Shown one piece after another: positions 40,188-48,630 of a stretch of DNA of 64,000 bases. Position 1 is the first letter of the stretch, and every line of letters begins with the position of its first letter. The stretch is from Pseudomonas sp. TH41 (GTDB lineage: Bacteria; Pseudomonadota; Gammaproteobacteria; Pseudomonadales; Pseudomonadaceae), in the NCBI RefSeq assembly GCF_016650695.1, contig NZ_JAEKFH010000003.1, positions 1,632,001-1,696,000 of the forward strand. The letters are read 5' to 3'. Below the pieces are notes generated by a model, which did not search any database, was not told where the DNA came from, and was given only the letters and a program-made list of their open reading frames with translations. A program made the position numbers and the translations under genes.

Positions 40188-40246
40188 CAGCACATCTCCT
40201 GACGGTTGAGTAGCGCACGGTCTTCAACGGCCAGAAAATCAGTCAT
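40187..40246 (-). pseudogene. 19-codon relic of an InaA-family kinase gene
   Basis: MTDFLAVEDRALLNRQEMC followed by TGA. Its ATG overlaps the stop of the upstream kinase gene by 4 bp (ATGA) and its stop shares TGATG with the next gene. The first 15 residues match, from memory, the start of the PA5007-like InaA kinases of Pseudomonas (MTDFLAAEDRALLER...), which lie exactly here between the PA5008 and PA5006 genes in P. aeruginosa. The body (about 230 codons) is missing. I infer an in-frame deletion between the 5' end and the sequence next to the downstream start. It may be kept as a coupling leader. Confidence 0.6.
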
Positions 40247-40977
40247 TCGCGTCCCTCGAAAAATCTCACCACGTGCCGGATGCGTTTTTTGTCGGCAGCA
40301 TCGAGCCGTGTCTGCTGGCGGTATTGCAGATAAAAGCGCAGGCGCTGGGTGGCCGACAGATGATATTTGGCCACCTTGTCGAGACAGGCCAAGTCTTTGG
40401 TGATGCGGTACTTGAGCCAAAAGCCGCGCCAGAAATCGCCATTGGGGCAATCGATCAGAAATAGCCGAGCGTCATCATCGACCAGCAGGTTGCGCCACTT
40501 CAAATCGTTATGGGTGAAACGGTGGTCGTGCATGGTCCGGGTGTAACCGGCCAACTGGCGACTGACAGTATCGACCCAGACGCGGTCTGACAGCCTGGGA
40601 TCATGCCGGTTAGCGAGTACCGACAAATCTTCGGTGTTCGGCAGCTCACGGGTGATCATCGCCCCGCGATCGTACGCGGCGCCGCGACGCTCCAGCCCCC
40701 AGGCCACCACTTCAGCGGTAGGGATGCCCCATTTGGCGAAGCGCTTGAGGTTCTGCCACTCCGCTTTCACTCGAGGTCTGCCCAGGTAACGGCGCAGGCC
40801 TTTGCCAGCACCGACATAACGTTTGACGTAATAGTTGACGCCATTGCGCTGGACACGGATGACCTCGGACAACGGGTCGAGGGTCAGACGTTCGCCCTGA
40901 AGCGCAAACACCGCCTCAAGGCTGCCAAAGTCTTCCGCCAGATCGCTGTAAGCAGGCTCCAGTTTCCAACCCGGCAT
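40243..40977 (-). CDS. LPS core kinase, InaA/WaaP-like (PA5008-like)
   Basis: 244 residues, a single kinase-like domain with the loop RFTHNDLKWRNLLVDDDARLFLIDCPNG: His-x-Asp-x4-Asn then the metal Asp in LIDC. A candidate ATP lysine is in NYYVKRYVGAGKG. The N-terminus (MPGWKLEPAYSDLAEDFGSLEAVF) is characteristic of the Pseudomonas homologue. It overlaps waaP by one base (TAATG) and is coupled to the relic ORF downstream. The acceptor is a core sugar by context; WapP is a possible counterpart, but I did not assign the symbol. Confidence 0.85.
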   Translation of the reverse strand: MPGWKLEPAYSDLAEDFGSLEAVFALQGERLTLDPLSEVIRVQRNGVNYYVKRYVGAGKGLRRYLGRPRVKAEWQNLKRFAKWGIPTAEVVAWGLERRGAAYDRGAMITRELPNTEDLSVLANRHDPRLSDRVWVDTVSRQLAGYTRTMHDHRFTHNDLKWRNLLVDDDARLFLIDCPNGDFWRGFWLKYRITKDLACLDKVAKYHLSATQRLRFYLQYRQQTRLDAADKKRIRHVVRFFEGRE

Positions 40978-41783
40978 TAGAGCGCATCCCCGTATCGCTG
41001 TTTACGGTCGTAGAGTTTGTTGGCTTTGCCTTCCAGCCAGGCGAGCAGTGGCGCTTCTTCCGCCAGAATCTGGCGCAGCGGCTGCTGAAAGTAGCCCTTG
41101 AGGAAACGCAGTTTGTCGCGTTGGGTCAGGCCGATGTCCAGCGCCGAAAAGTACAGCGCCGCCAGATCCTTGTTGCGCCAGCGTTGGGTAATCGCCGGGC
41201 GGGTCTGGGCACGGTGCAGGTCGATCACCGAGAGCTTGAAATCCTCGGCCGTCACCGGTTTATCGGTGTGCAGCAGGAAGTGGCAGATGTAGCAGTCGCG
41301 GTGATTAACGCCGGCGCGGTGCATCATCCCGGTCATACGCGCGACCTCTGCGATCAGCGCACGCTTGAGTTTGGGCTCCGGCGGCTGCTTGACCCAGTCA
41401 ATGCTGAAATCTTCAAGGCTGACAGTCGGCGCCAATTCTTCAGTGACAATGAACGAGTGTTGATCCGCCGGGTTGCTGCCCTTCTCGCCGTAAGCGACGG
41501 CGGTCATGGTCGGCACGCCGACGGCTTGCAGGCGCTGAATGGCCCTCCACTCCTGACCGGCGCCGAGCACCGGCAGCTTGGCCGTCAGGAGGTTTTTGAA
41601 GATCTCGCCCCAACCGATGCCACGGTGGATCTTCACGAAGAAACCATCGCCGTTCACTTCAGTGCGCAAGGTCCGGCGTGCTTCCAGTTCACGGTAAACC
41701 TCGCCCTGGAGGCTTTCGACTTCGGTGAACGCATCGCGTCCGGCCCAAAGGCTCTTGAACGGTTCAGCCAGCATCAACTTCAT
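40977..41783 (-). CDS. waaP: LPS core heptose(I) kinase
   Basis: WaaP, 268 residues, phosphorylates O-4 of heptose I, essential in P. aeruginosa as known from the literature on this family. Lys51 in FFVKIHRGIGWGE and Asp163 in NHRDCYICHFLLH are the catalytic residues, and DFKLSVIDLHRAQTR has the Mg-binding Asp. The N-terminal MKLMLAEPFKSLWAGRDAFTEVESL matches the Pseudomonas WaaP. It overlaps waaG by one base (TAATG) and the next kinase gene by one base, so four consecutive genes are translationally coupled. Confidence 0.95.
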   Translation of the reverse strand: MKLMLAEPFKSLWAGRDAFTEVESLQGEVYRELEARRTLRTEVNGDGFFVKIHRGIGWGEIFKNLLTAKLPVLGAGQEWRAIQRLQAVGVPTMTAVAYGEKGSNPADQHSFIVTEELAPTVSLEDFSIDWVKQPPEPKLKRALIAEVARMTGMMHRAGVNHRDCYICHFLLHTDKPVTAEDFKLSVIDLHRAQTRPAITQRWRNKDLAALYFSALDIGLTQRDKLRFLKGYFQQPLRQILAEEAPLLAWLEGKANKLYDRKQRYGDAL

Positions 41784-42904
41784 TAAGTGTGCTCCGCCAG
41801 AATCACATCGGCCGCGTGCTGCGGCATGCTATAGAGGTCGGCCGTCTCGGCGTAGGCCAGACCGTTGCGGCTCCAGGCCGCCCGTGCTTGAGCGTCGTTC
41901 AACATACCGGTCAGGTATTGCGTCAGTTGCGCCTGGTCGAAGGGTTCGTCCAGCACCAGGCCGGCGTCGGCCTCGGCGATGTAATGGGCGTAACCACAGA
42001 CGGCACTCACCAGCACCGGTAACCCGGCCACCAAGGCTTCGAGCAGCACGGTCCCGGTGTTTTCGTTATACGCCGGGTGGATCAATAGATCGGCACCGAG
42101 CAGGAAACGCGGAATATCGCTGCGGCCCTTGAGGAACGTCACGTTGTCGCCGAGGCCCAGTGTGGCGCTCTGTACCTGGAATAATTTGGGGTCATCCTGG
42201 CCAATTACAAATAGCCGGGTGCGCTTCTTCAGATCAGCGGGCAACGCGGCCAGCGCTTTGAGGCTGCGGTCCACGCCTTTGGTCTTGAACCCGGAGCCGA
42301 TTTGCACCAGCAGCAGTTCTTCGTCTTTCAGGTTGAATTCATGACGGAATTCAGCACGGATCTCGGCGGCATTGGCGGGCGCGCGACGGTCTTGAGAGAT
42401 GCCCGGCGGCAGCAAATGAAAGCGTTCCAGCGGCGTGTCGTAATGCTTGATGAACAGCGGCTGCTGGACCTCGGAAATCATCAGCACTTCGGTCTTGGCG
42501 TCCCTGGCGAACACGGCGCGCTCGTACTCGGCGAAGTGCCGGTAGCGGCCCCAACGACGGTACAGCGAATTGCGCAGGTTCTGTGCCTTGTCTTCGAAGC
42601 AGCCGTCGGCAGCGTAGTAAACGTCCAGGCCCGGCATTTTGTTGAAACCGATCAACCGGTCCACCGGACGCTTGGCCAGATCCGCGTCCATCCACTCGCT
42701 AAGTTTTTCGTTACGGCGATGATTGAAGAACGCTTTGACGGGCGCCACCAGCACTTCAAAACCCGGAGGCACATCGCCTTCCCAGATCAGCGTGTACACG
42801 CGAATCTGATGGCCGCGCTGCTGACATTCCAGGGCGATGCGCATGAAATCGCGCTGCAAGCCCCCGAACGGAAAGTACTTGTACAAGACGAATGCCAATT
42901 GCAT
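41783..42904 (-). CDS. waaG: LPS core alpha-1,3-glucosyltransferase/GT4 (WaaG)
   Basis: 373 residues, GT-B fold GT4 enzyme; in P. aeruginosa it transfers the first outer-core sugar (GalN) to heptose II. N-terminal signature FVLYKYFPFGGLQRDFMRIALECQQRGH, hinge LLVQIGSGFKTKGVDRSLKALAAL, donor site LIHPAYNENTGTVLLEALVAGLPVLVSAVCGYAHYI. The last base of the waaC stop is shared with the first base of its ATG (TGATG). Sugar specificity cannot be read from the sequence. Confidence 0.93.
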   Translation of the reverse strand: MQLAFVLYKYFPFGGLQRDFMRIALECQQRGHQIRVYTLIWEGDVPPGFEVLVAPVKAFFNHRRNEKLSEWMDADLAKRPVDRLIGFNKMPGLDVYYAADGCFEDKAQNLRNSLYRRWGRYRHFAEYERAVFARDAKTEVLMISEVQQPLFIKHYDTPLERFHLLPPGISQDRRAPANAAEIRAEFRHEFNLKDEELLLVQIGSGFKTKGVDRSLKALAALPADLKKRTRLFVIGQDDPKLFQVQSATLGLGDNVTFLKGRSDIPRFLLGADLLIHPAYNENTGTVLLEALVAGLPVLVSAVCGYAHYIAEADAGLVLDEPFDQAQLTQYLTGMLNDAQARAAWSRNGLAYAETADLYSMPQHAADVILAEHT

Positions 42905-43965
42905 CAGCGCAGCTCCTCAGCCAGTAACAACGTGCTCAGTCGGATCGCGACATGCTCGGGATTCAGACGCGTGAAGCACAGCGGCCACTCGCGCTTAAGG
43001 TCAAACCGACGGGCGTCATCGGCAGTCGGTTGGTAGGTGCATTTCTTTTGCAGGCACGGCGCGCAGGGAAAGTCACTGGCCATATGAATCTGCGCCTTGC
43101 CGTAGGCGCCGGTCAGGCCCGGGTTGGTCGGGCCGAACAGCGACAGCGTCGGCACGTCCAGGGCAGCGGCGAGATGCCCCAGACCGGTGTCCACCGCCAC
43201 GCAGGCTTGTGCGCCGGCCAATACTTTTCCGACGCCCGCGAGGTTCAGCCTGGGCAGCACTTCGACGTGCCGCATGCCTTTGGCGATGCGCTCGGCCCGG
43301 GCTTTTTCGACGGGATTGCCCCACGGCAACTTCACCGCGACGCCGAGGTAGCCGACGCGCTCGGCCAGCTCGCGCCAGTAGGCTTCCGGCCAGTGTTTGG
43401 TGTCCCAGGTAGTGCCATGGAGAAACACCACGTAAGGATTCTTGCGCGGCAACTCCACCAGTCGCTCGACGCTCAGGCCATAGTCGCCCAAACCTTTTGG
43501 CAAGTCGTAACCCAGGGCCACGGCGAACAGCTGGCGCACCCGCTCCACCGCGTGCTGCCCACGGGCCACGGCCAGACGGCGCGAATAAAACCGTGCGGCA
43601 ATCGGCTCACGCGCGGAGTTCTTGTCGAGCCCGGCCACCGGCGCTTTGACATAACGGGTCAGCAACGCGCTTTTCAGCAAGCCCTGGGCATCGATCACCA
43701 GATCATATTGAGCGGCACGAACGCTTTGCTTGAAGCGCTTCCACTCACCACTCGTGATGGTCTGCCAGATGTGCTTGCGCCAGCGACGGATCGCTACCGG
43801 AATCACCTTGTCCACCGCCGGGTGCCAGGTCGGGATTTCGGCGAAACCTTCTTCCACCACCCAGTCGAACTTGATGCCGGGGATCGCCCGCGCCGCGTCG
43901 GTCAGCGCCGGCAACGCGTGAATCACGTCGCCCAGCGAAGAAGTCTTGATCAGCAGAACCCGCAA
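42904..43965 (-). CDS. waaC: LPS heptosyltransferase I
   Basis: 353 residues, GT9 family, adds heptose I to Kdo from ADP-heptose. MRVLLIKTSSLGDVIHALPALTDA is the family start and DTGLGHLAAALDVPTLSLFGPTNPGLTG the donor site. The C-terminal half has a Cys pair (PCAPCLQKKCTY) as in other WaaC proteins of Pseudomonas. The start is TTG at 43965, one nucleotide after the waaF stop TAG. It is second in the run waaF-waaC-waaG-waaP. Confidence 0.95.
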   Translation of the reverse strand: MRVLLIKTSSLGDVIHALPALTDAARAIPGIKFDWVVEEGFAEIPTWHPAVDKVIPVAIRRWRKHIWQTITSGEWKRFKQSVRAAQYDLVIDAQGLLKSALLTRYVKAPVAGLDKNSAREPIAARFYSRRLAVARGQHAVERVRQLFAVALGYDLPKGLGDYGLSVERLVELPRKNPYVVFLHGTTWDTKHWPEAYWRELAERVGYLGVAVKLPWGNPVEKARAERIAKGMRHVEVLPRLNLAGVGKVLAGAQACVAVDTGLGHLAAALDVPTLSLFGPTNPGLTGAYGKAQIHMASDFPCAPCLQKKCTYQPTADDARRFDLKREWPLCFTRLNPEHVAIRLSTLLLAEELR

Positions 43966-43966
43966 A

Positions 43967-45001
43967 CTATTTGACCTCGACCACAGTGCCCTGCAACCGC
44001 TGCAAGGCTTCGTTCACCGCTTGCGGCATGAGCTGGCGCAGGCAGTTGTAATGACCGAAGCGGCACGTGCGATCGAAGCACGGGCTGCATTCGATGCCCA
44101 GGCGCACGATCTCGACGTGCTCGGCCAATGGCGGGGTGAAGCCTGGCGAAGTCGAGCCGTAAACCGCCACCAACGGGCGATTCAACGCCGCGGCGACGTG
44201 CATCAAGCCAGAGTCATTGGACACCACCGAATCGGCGCAGGACATCAGGTCGATGGCTTCAGCCAGGGAGGTGCCGCCGCTGAGGTTCACCGACTCTTCG
44301 CGCAAACCGGGAATCAGCCGCGAACGGATGTCTTCGCCGACGGCGTGATCGTTTTTCGAGCCGAACAGCCAGACTTGCCAGCCTTCGCGAATCTGCGCTT
44401 CGGCCACCTTGGCGTAGTGCTCGGATGGCCAGCGCTTGGACTCGCCGAACTCGGCACCGGGGCACAGCGCCAACACCGGGCGGTCGAGAGTCAGACCGAA
44501 CTTGACCAGTGCTGCCTCGCGGGTGACCGGATCGATTTGCAACGCCGGGCGCGGGTAAGGTGTCGGCAGTTCAACGCCAGGCTCGTAAGCCAGGGCCATG
44601 AAACGCTCGATCATCAGCGGGTAACGTTCTTTATCCAGCGTGCGCACGTCATTGAGCAGGCCATAGCGGAACTCGCCGCGCCAGCCGGTGCGTTTCGGGA
44701 TGCCGGCAAAGAACGGCACCAGCGCCGACTTCAGGGAGTTGGGCAAAAGGATCGCCTGGTCGTACTGGCCAGCCAGGGATTTGCCAATGCGCCGGCGCGT
44801 CGCCAGCTCCAAGGCGCCATGGCCGAGCGGAAAGCTCAAGGCCTGACGCACTTCGGGCATGCGCTCAAGAATCGGCCGGCTCCACTCGGGGGCCAGCACG
44901 TCGATTTCGCACTGCGGGTGGCGTTGCTTGAGACACTGAAAAAGTGTCTGCGCCATCACCATGTCACCGACCCAACTGGGCCCAACGATCAGAATTTTCA
45001 T
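43967..45001 (-). CDS. waaF: LPS heptosyltransferase II
   Basis: 344 residues, GT9 family, adds heptose II. Start MKILIVGPSWVGDMVMAQTLFQCLK at 45001; the frame extends further into repeat DNA that does not code. The GT9 C-terminal motif SNDSGLMHVAAALNRPLVAVYGSTSPGFTPPL is complete, as are LCPGAEFGESKRWPSEHYA and WLFGSKND. It is the first gene of the core operon; a hairpin lies just upstream at 45021-45042. In P. aeruginosa ilvE lies between glnE and waaF; here the gap holds only repeats. Confidence 0.95.
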   Translation of the reverse strand: MKILIVGPSWVGDMVMAQTLFQCLKQRHPQCEIDVLAPEWSRPILERMPEVRQALSFPLGHGALELATRRRIGKSLAGQYDQAILLPNSLKSALVPFFAGIPKRTGWRGEFRYGLLNDVRTLDKERYPLMIERFMALAYEPGVELPTPYPRPALQIDPVTREAALVKFGLTLDRPVLALCPGAEFGESKRWPSEHYAKVAEAQIREGWQVWLFGSKNDHAVGEDIRSRLIPGLREESVNLSGGTSLAEAIDLMSCADSVVSNDSGLMHVAAALNRPLVAVYGSTSPGFTPPLAEHVEIVRLGIECSPCFDRTCRFGHYNCLRQLMPQAVNEALQRLQGTVVEVK

Positions 45002-45020
45002 GTGGTTTCCAAAAACGAGC

Positions 45021-45042
45021 CGGGGAGGCATACGCCTCCCCG
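45021..45042 (-). terminator. Strong hairpin upstream of waaF, possible terminator
   Basis: CGGGGAGGC, 4-nt loop, GCCTCCCCG: perfect 9-bp stem, then GGCTCGTTTTT on the minus strand before the waaF ATG. It is a likely terminator for the glnE transcript, or a transcript leader element for waaF. The T run starts 5-6 nt after the stem, so efficiency is uncertain. Confidence 0.5.
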
Positions 45043-45055
45043 CCTCGAGAATCAC

Positions 45056-45145
45056 TGTGGGAGCAGGGGCTGCTTGCGATGGGTCATCACCTTCAACATT
45101 GCTGTCGACTGTCACTCCGCTATCGCGAGCAAGCTCGCTCCCACA
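45056..45145. repeat. Palindromic repeat pair, degenerate (TGTGGGAGC...type)
   Basis: Left arm TGTGGGAGCAGGGGCTGCTTGCGATGG and right arm TATCGCGAGCAAGCTCGCTCCCACA are complementary with several mismatches. Located between waaF and glnE, next to a second copy. Confidence 0.7.
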
Positions 45146-45215
45146 TTGGGTATTGGTGCACATCCAGTGCGGTGCAGCTTAGCTGCCTTCCATCTGCAAA
45201 ACACTGCAATGCCAC

Positions 45216-45315
45216 TGTAGGAGCTAGCTTGCTCGCGATGAACCGAAGAGCGCCGCGGGGTGTCAGGTGTGCCGCGTTATCGTTGACCACCATCGCGAGC
45301 AAGCTCGCTCCTACA
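45216..45315. repeat. Palindromic repeat pair containing the glnE stop codon
   Basis: Inverted arms TGTAGGAGCTAGCTTGCTCGCGATG and CATCGCGAGCAAGCTCGCTCCTACA. The right arm reaches into glnE: its TAG stop (45313-45311 on the minus strand) is part of the repeat. Confidence 0.8.
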
Positions 45316-48247
45316 GCCCCAGCTCGCGCCAAATCCGCAATACCTGCCGTCGCTCGTCCGCGAACTGGTCGCCCGGTATCACCCCGGCATCCTTCTGCAA
45401 GGCTTGCCGGTGAGCGGCGGAGCGGTAGGCTTTATAGGCCTCGCGCAATAGAGCGGCGTCTTCGGCGGGCATCAGCCTTTCGTGCTCCAGCTCTTCCAGA
45501 ATCCGGATATTGTCAGTCCAGCGCAGCAATGGCGGGTGTGTTTCGGACCACGCCAGGGCCGCGTATTGCACCATAAATTCAATATCGACGATACCTCCGG
45601 CGTCCTGCTTGAGATCGAACGGCGCCGTAGCCTCGAAGGCATTTGCCCCGGTGCCGGCCGCGGTGCTCTTGCTGCCCAGATTATCGCGCATCTTGGCACG
45701 CATCTCGCTGACCTCCTGCCGCAAGGTCGGCAGGTCCCGGTGTTTGCCCAATATCGCCGCGCGCACCTTCTCGAACGCCGCACCGACATCCTGACTGCCC
45801 ACCAGCACCCGCGCCCGCACCAGCGCTTGATGTTCCCAGGTCCAGGCTTCGTTTTCCTGATAACGGGCAAACGCCCCCAGCGAACTTACCAACAAGCCCG
45901 ACGCACCGGACGGTCGCAGGCGCATGTCCACTTCATACAGCTGGCCGGAGTTGGTCTGGGCTGTCAGCAAATGAATGATCCGCTGCCCGAGCCGGGTGAA
46001 GAATTGCGCGCCATCTATTGGCTTCTGCCCGTCGGTTTCCGCCTGGGGATCGCCATCGTGAATGAACACCAGATCCAGATCGGAACCATGCCCGAGTTCC
46101 AGGCCACCGACTTTCCCGTAACCGACAATGATGAAGCCGGGATCGCACAAGGTGCCGTCGGTGCGCAGCGGCGTGCCGTATTTGGCCACGGTCTGGCGCC
46201 AGGCCAGGGCCAGCACTTGCTCGAGTATCGCTTCGGCGAGCCAGGTCAGGTAATCGCTGACTTTCATCAGCGGCAGGCTGCCGGCGATTTCCGAGGCGGC
46301 GACTCGCAAGCGGTGCGCCAATTTGAAATGCCGCAGCGCTTCCATTTGCTGTTCGAGGTCGTCCTCGGGAATTCGCGTCAGGCGTTCGCGCAACTCGGCG
46401 GCCAGTTCCGGCGCCAAAGGTGGTTTGAACAGCCGGCCCTCATTGAGCAATTCGTCGAGAAGTAACGGGAAACGGGTGATTTGTTCAGCGATCCACGGGC
46501 TCGCGGCGCACAAGGTCAGCAAGCGTCGCAGTGCGCCGGGGTTTTCCGTCAGCAACACCAGATAAGCGGAACGCCGGGCCACGGCTTCAACCAGTGGCAG
46601 CACCCGCTCCAGCACCAGATCCGGGTTGGCATGCTCGACAGCCTGAGCGAGCAACCGCGGAATAAAGGCATCGAGGCGTTCACGCCCCAGGCGCTGCATA
46701 GCGCGAAGTTGCGGGCTGCTGCGCAAACCGGCCAACGCTTTCAAGGCCTTGGCAGCATCGGCGAAACCGCCCTCCTGCAACTGACGACACGCAGCGTCTT
46801 CGTCCTGAGCCTCTTCCCACAGCGGCAGCCACTCACCACCCACCACCACTTCGCTTTCAGCGCCTTCCTCTTCGTCGGGATCGGCGATCACCTGACCGAA
46901 GTGCCACGCCACGCGGCCACGCCAATACATAAGTTGTTCATGGAAAGACGTCCAATTGGCAAACCCAAGCATAAAGGCGATGCGCGCCTGATCCTGGGCG
47001 CCGTCCGGCAGCATCTGGGTCTGGCGGTCGGCAATCGCCTGGATGGCGTGTTCGGTGTAACGCAGGAATTCGTAGCCTTCGCGCAACTCACTGATCACCG
47101 CCGCCGGCAGATAACCCTGACCTTCCAGCGTGCTCAGTACTTTTAATAGCGGACGTTGCTGCAAGCTCAGGTCGCGACCGCCATGGATCAGCTGGAACGC
47201 CTGGGCGATAAATTCCACTTCACGGATGCCGCCGGAGCCGAGCTTGATATTGTCGGCCATGCCCTTGCGCCGGACTTCCTGCTGGATCAGCTGCTTCATG
47301 GTGCGCAGCGCTTCGATCGCCGAGAAGTCCAGGTAGCGCCGGTAAACGAACGGCCGCAGCATGTCTTGCAATTGCGCGCCGGCCACTTGATCGCCGGCCA
47401 CCACCCGCGACTTGATCATCGCGTAGCGTTCCCAGTCACGACCCTGGTCCTGGTAATACTGCTCCAGCGCGTTGAAGCTCAGCACCAGTGCGCCGGCCGA
47501 ACCGTAAGGACGCAGACGCATGTCGACGCGGAACACGAAGCCATCGACTGTCATCGGATCCAGGGCCTTGATCAGGCGCTGGCCGAGACGAATGAAAAAT
47601 TCCTGGTTATCCAGCGAGCGTTTCACGCCGACTGTTTCACCGCCCTCGGGGTAGGCGAAGATCAAGTCGATGTCGGACGACAGGTTCAACTCCACCGCGC
47701 CGAGCTTGCCCATCCCAAGGATGACCATCTGCTGTGGCTCGCCACTGCGACGACCGGTCGGCACGCCGAACTGCTGGCAATGCCGCGAATACAACCACTG
47801 ATAGGCCTGATCGATGCAAGCATCGGCCATGTCCGAGAGGTCGCGGCAGGTCTGCACCAGATCCGCCTGGCGGGTCAGATCGCGCCAGATGATCCGAACT
47901 TGATGGCGCGTGCGCTGGCGACGCAGGGCACGACCGAGTCCATCCTCGGTGTCCGCCGCATTCACCGCAGCCGCAATCTGTGCGCACAACTCATCCGGCG
48001 CATAGTTACGGTCCAGCTCACCGGACTGCACCAGCTCCAGCAACATCAAAGGGTCACGCACACTCTGTTCAGTCACGAAGTCGCTGGCAGCGGTGACGCG
48101 GGCCCATTGCGCCCAGCGTTCAGGCGTCCACGCGGACAAATCATGATCGTCGCCCAGTCCTGCGACGGCCGTGCGCAATGACTGCTCGGCGCGGGAGACA
48201 AACGGCAGGAGAATGCCGGGCAGTTCGGCAAGCGTAGGGAGGCTCAT
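45311..48247 (-). CDS. glnE: Glutamine synthetase adenylyltransferase/deadenylase
   Basis: 978 residues, full length. It attaches and removes AMP on glutamine synthetase, with PII (GlnK/GlnB) as signal input. The N-terminal deadenylating domain has MGKLGAVELNLSSDIDLIFAYP, and the C-terminal adenylating domain has VGYGKVGGLELGHGSDLDLVFIHD; both Gx(S)DxD nucleotidyltransferase sites are intact. AAGGA lies before the ATG. Its stop codon lies in a palindromic repeat. It is divergent from aceE. Confidence 0.97.
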   Translation of the reverse strand: MSLPTLAELPGILLPFVSRAEQSLRTAVAGLGDDHDLSAWTPERWAQWARVTAASDFVTEQSVRDPLMLLELVQSGELDRNYAPDELCAQIAAAVNAADTEDGLGRALRRQRTRHQVRIIWRDLTRQADLVQTCRDLSDMADACIDQAYQWLYSRHCQQFGVPTGRRSGEPQQMVILGMGKLGAVELNLSSDIDLIFAYPEGGETVGVKRSLDNQEFFIRLGQRLIKALDPMTVDGFVFRVDMRLRPYGSAGALVLSFNALEQYYQDQGRDWERYAMIKSRVVAGDQVAGAQLQDMLRPFVYRRYLDFSAIEALRTMKQLIQQEVRRKGMADNIKLGSGGIREVEFIAQAFQLIHGGRDLSLQQRPLLKVLSTLEGQGYLPAAVISELREGYEFLRYTEHAIQAIADRQTQMLPDGAQDQARIAFMLGFANWTSFHEQLMYWRGRVAWHFGQVIADPDEEEGAESEVVVGGEWLPLWEEAQDEDAACRQLQEGGFADAAKALKALAGLRSSPQLRAMQRLGRERLDAFIPRLLAQAVEHANPDLVLERVLPLVEAVARRSAYLVLLTENPGALRRLLTLCAASPWIAEQITRFPLLLDELLNEGRLFKPPLAPELAAELRERLTRIPEDDLEQQMEALRHFKLAHRLRVAASEIAGSLPLMKVSDYLTWLAEAILEQVLALAWRQTVAKYGTPLRTDGTLCDPGFIIVGYGKVGGLELGHGSDLDLVFIHDGDPQAETDGQKPIDGAQFFTRLGQRIIHLLTAQTNSGQLYEVDMRLRPSGASGLLVSSLGAFARYQENEAWTWEHQALVRARVLVGSQDVGAAFEKVRAAILGKHRDLPTLRQEVSEMRAKMRDNLGSKSTAAGTGANAFEATAPFDLKQDAGGIVDIEFMVQYAALAWSETHPPLLRWTDNIRILEELEHERLMPAEDAALLREAYKAYRSAAHRQALQKDAGVIPGDQFADERRQVLRIWRELGL

Positions 48248-48630
48248 GGTCTATCCTTGATCGGCGTGTAAGGGGCTGCATGTAGTGAATTCTGATAAAG
48301 CACTACCTGATGGACTGTCGAACAAAGGTTAGAAATAGCTGAGATTTCTGTATTTTTGGCAGTCAGCATCAAGCTTTCACCTTTTCTGGTTGGCAAAAGA
48401 CCAACCTTAACGATTATTCTCACAACGCAGCCGGAGGCCACAAGCCGCTCATCTGTAGTTTTACTACTCGTCTATACATTCGAAAGGCTGAAATGCCCGA
48501 TGATTTGTAGTAAAACTACACGCCGCCGGAACAACCTCTCGGCAATCCAAGAATTTATATCGTCTGCCCACAAGGCCAGTCGCAAACTCAGGCAACCGAT
48601 TCTGGAAGCCTTTCCGCCCTGGAGCAAGCC
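48248..48630. promoter_or_regulatory. Divergent glnE-aceE intergenic region with twin palindromes
   Basis: 383 bp. Two nearly identical palindromes occur: GTAGTTTTACTAC at 48455-48467 and TGTAGTAAAACTACA at 48506-48520, both reading GTAGT-N3-ACTAC, centres about 52 bp apart. TATACA at 48473-48478, between them, could be an aceE -10. This architecture suits a repressor of the GntR/FadR type controlling aceEF, which is an inference. Nothing else recognised. Confidence 0.55.

Noticed and set aside
45002..45310. Missing ilvE between waaF and glnE, compared with P. aeruginosa
   Set aside because: In P. putida KT2440 glnE is also directly next to waaF as I recall, so the absence is normal for this group.
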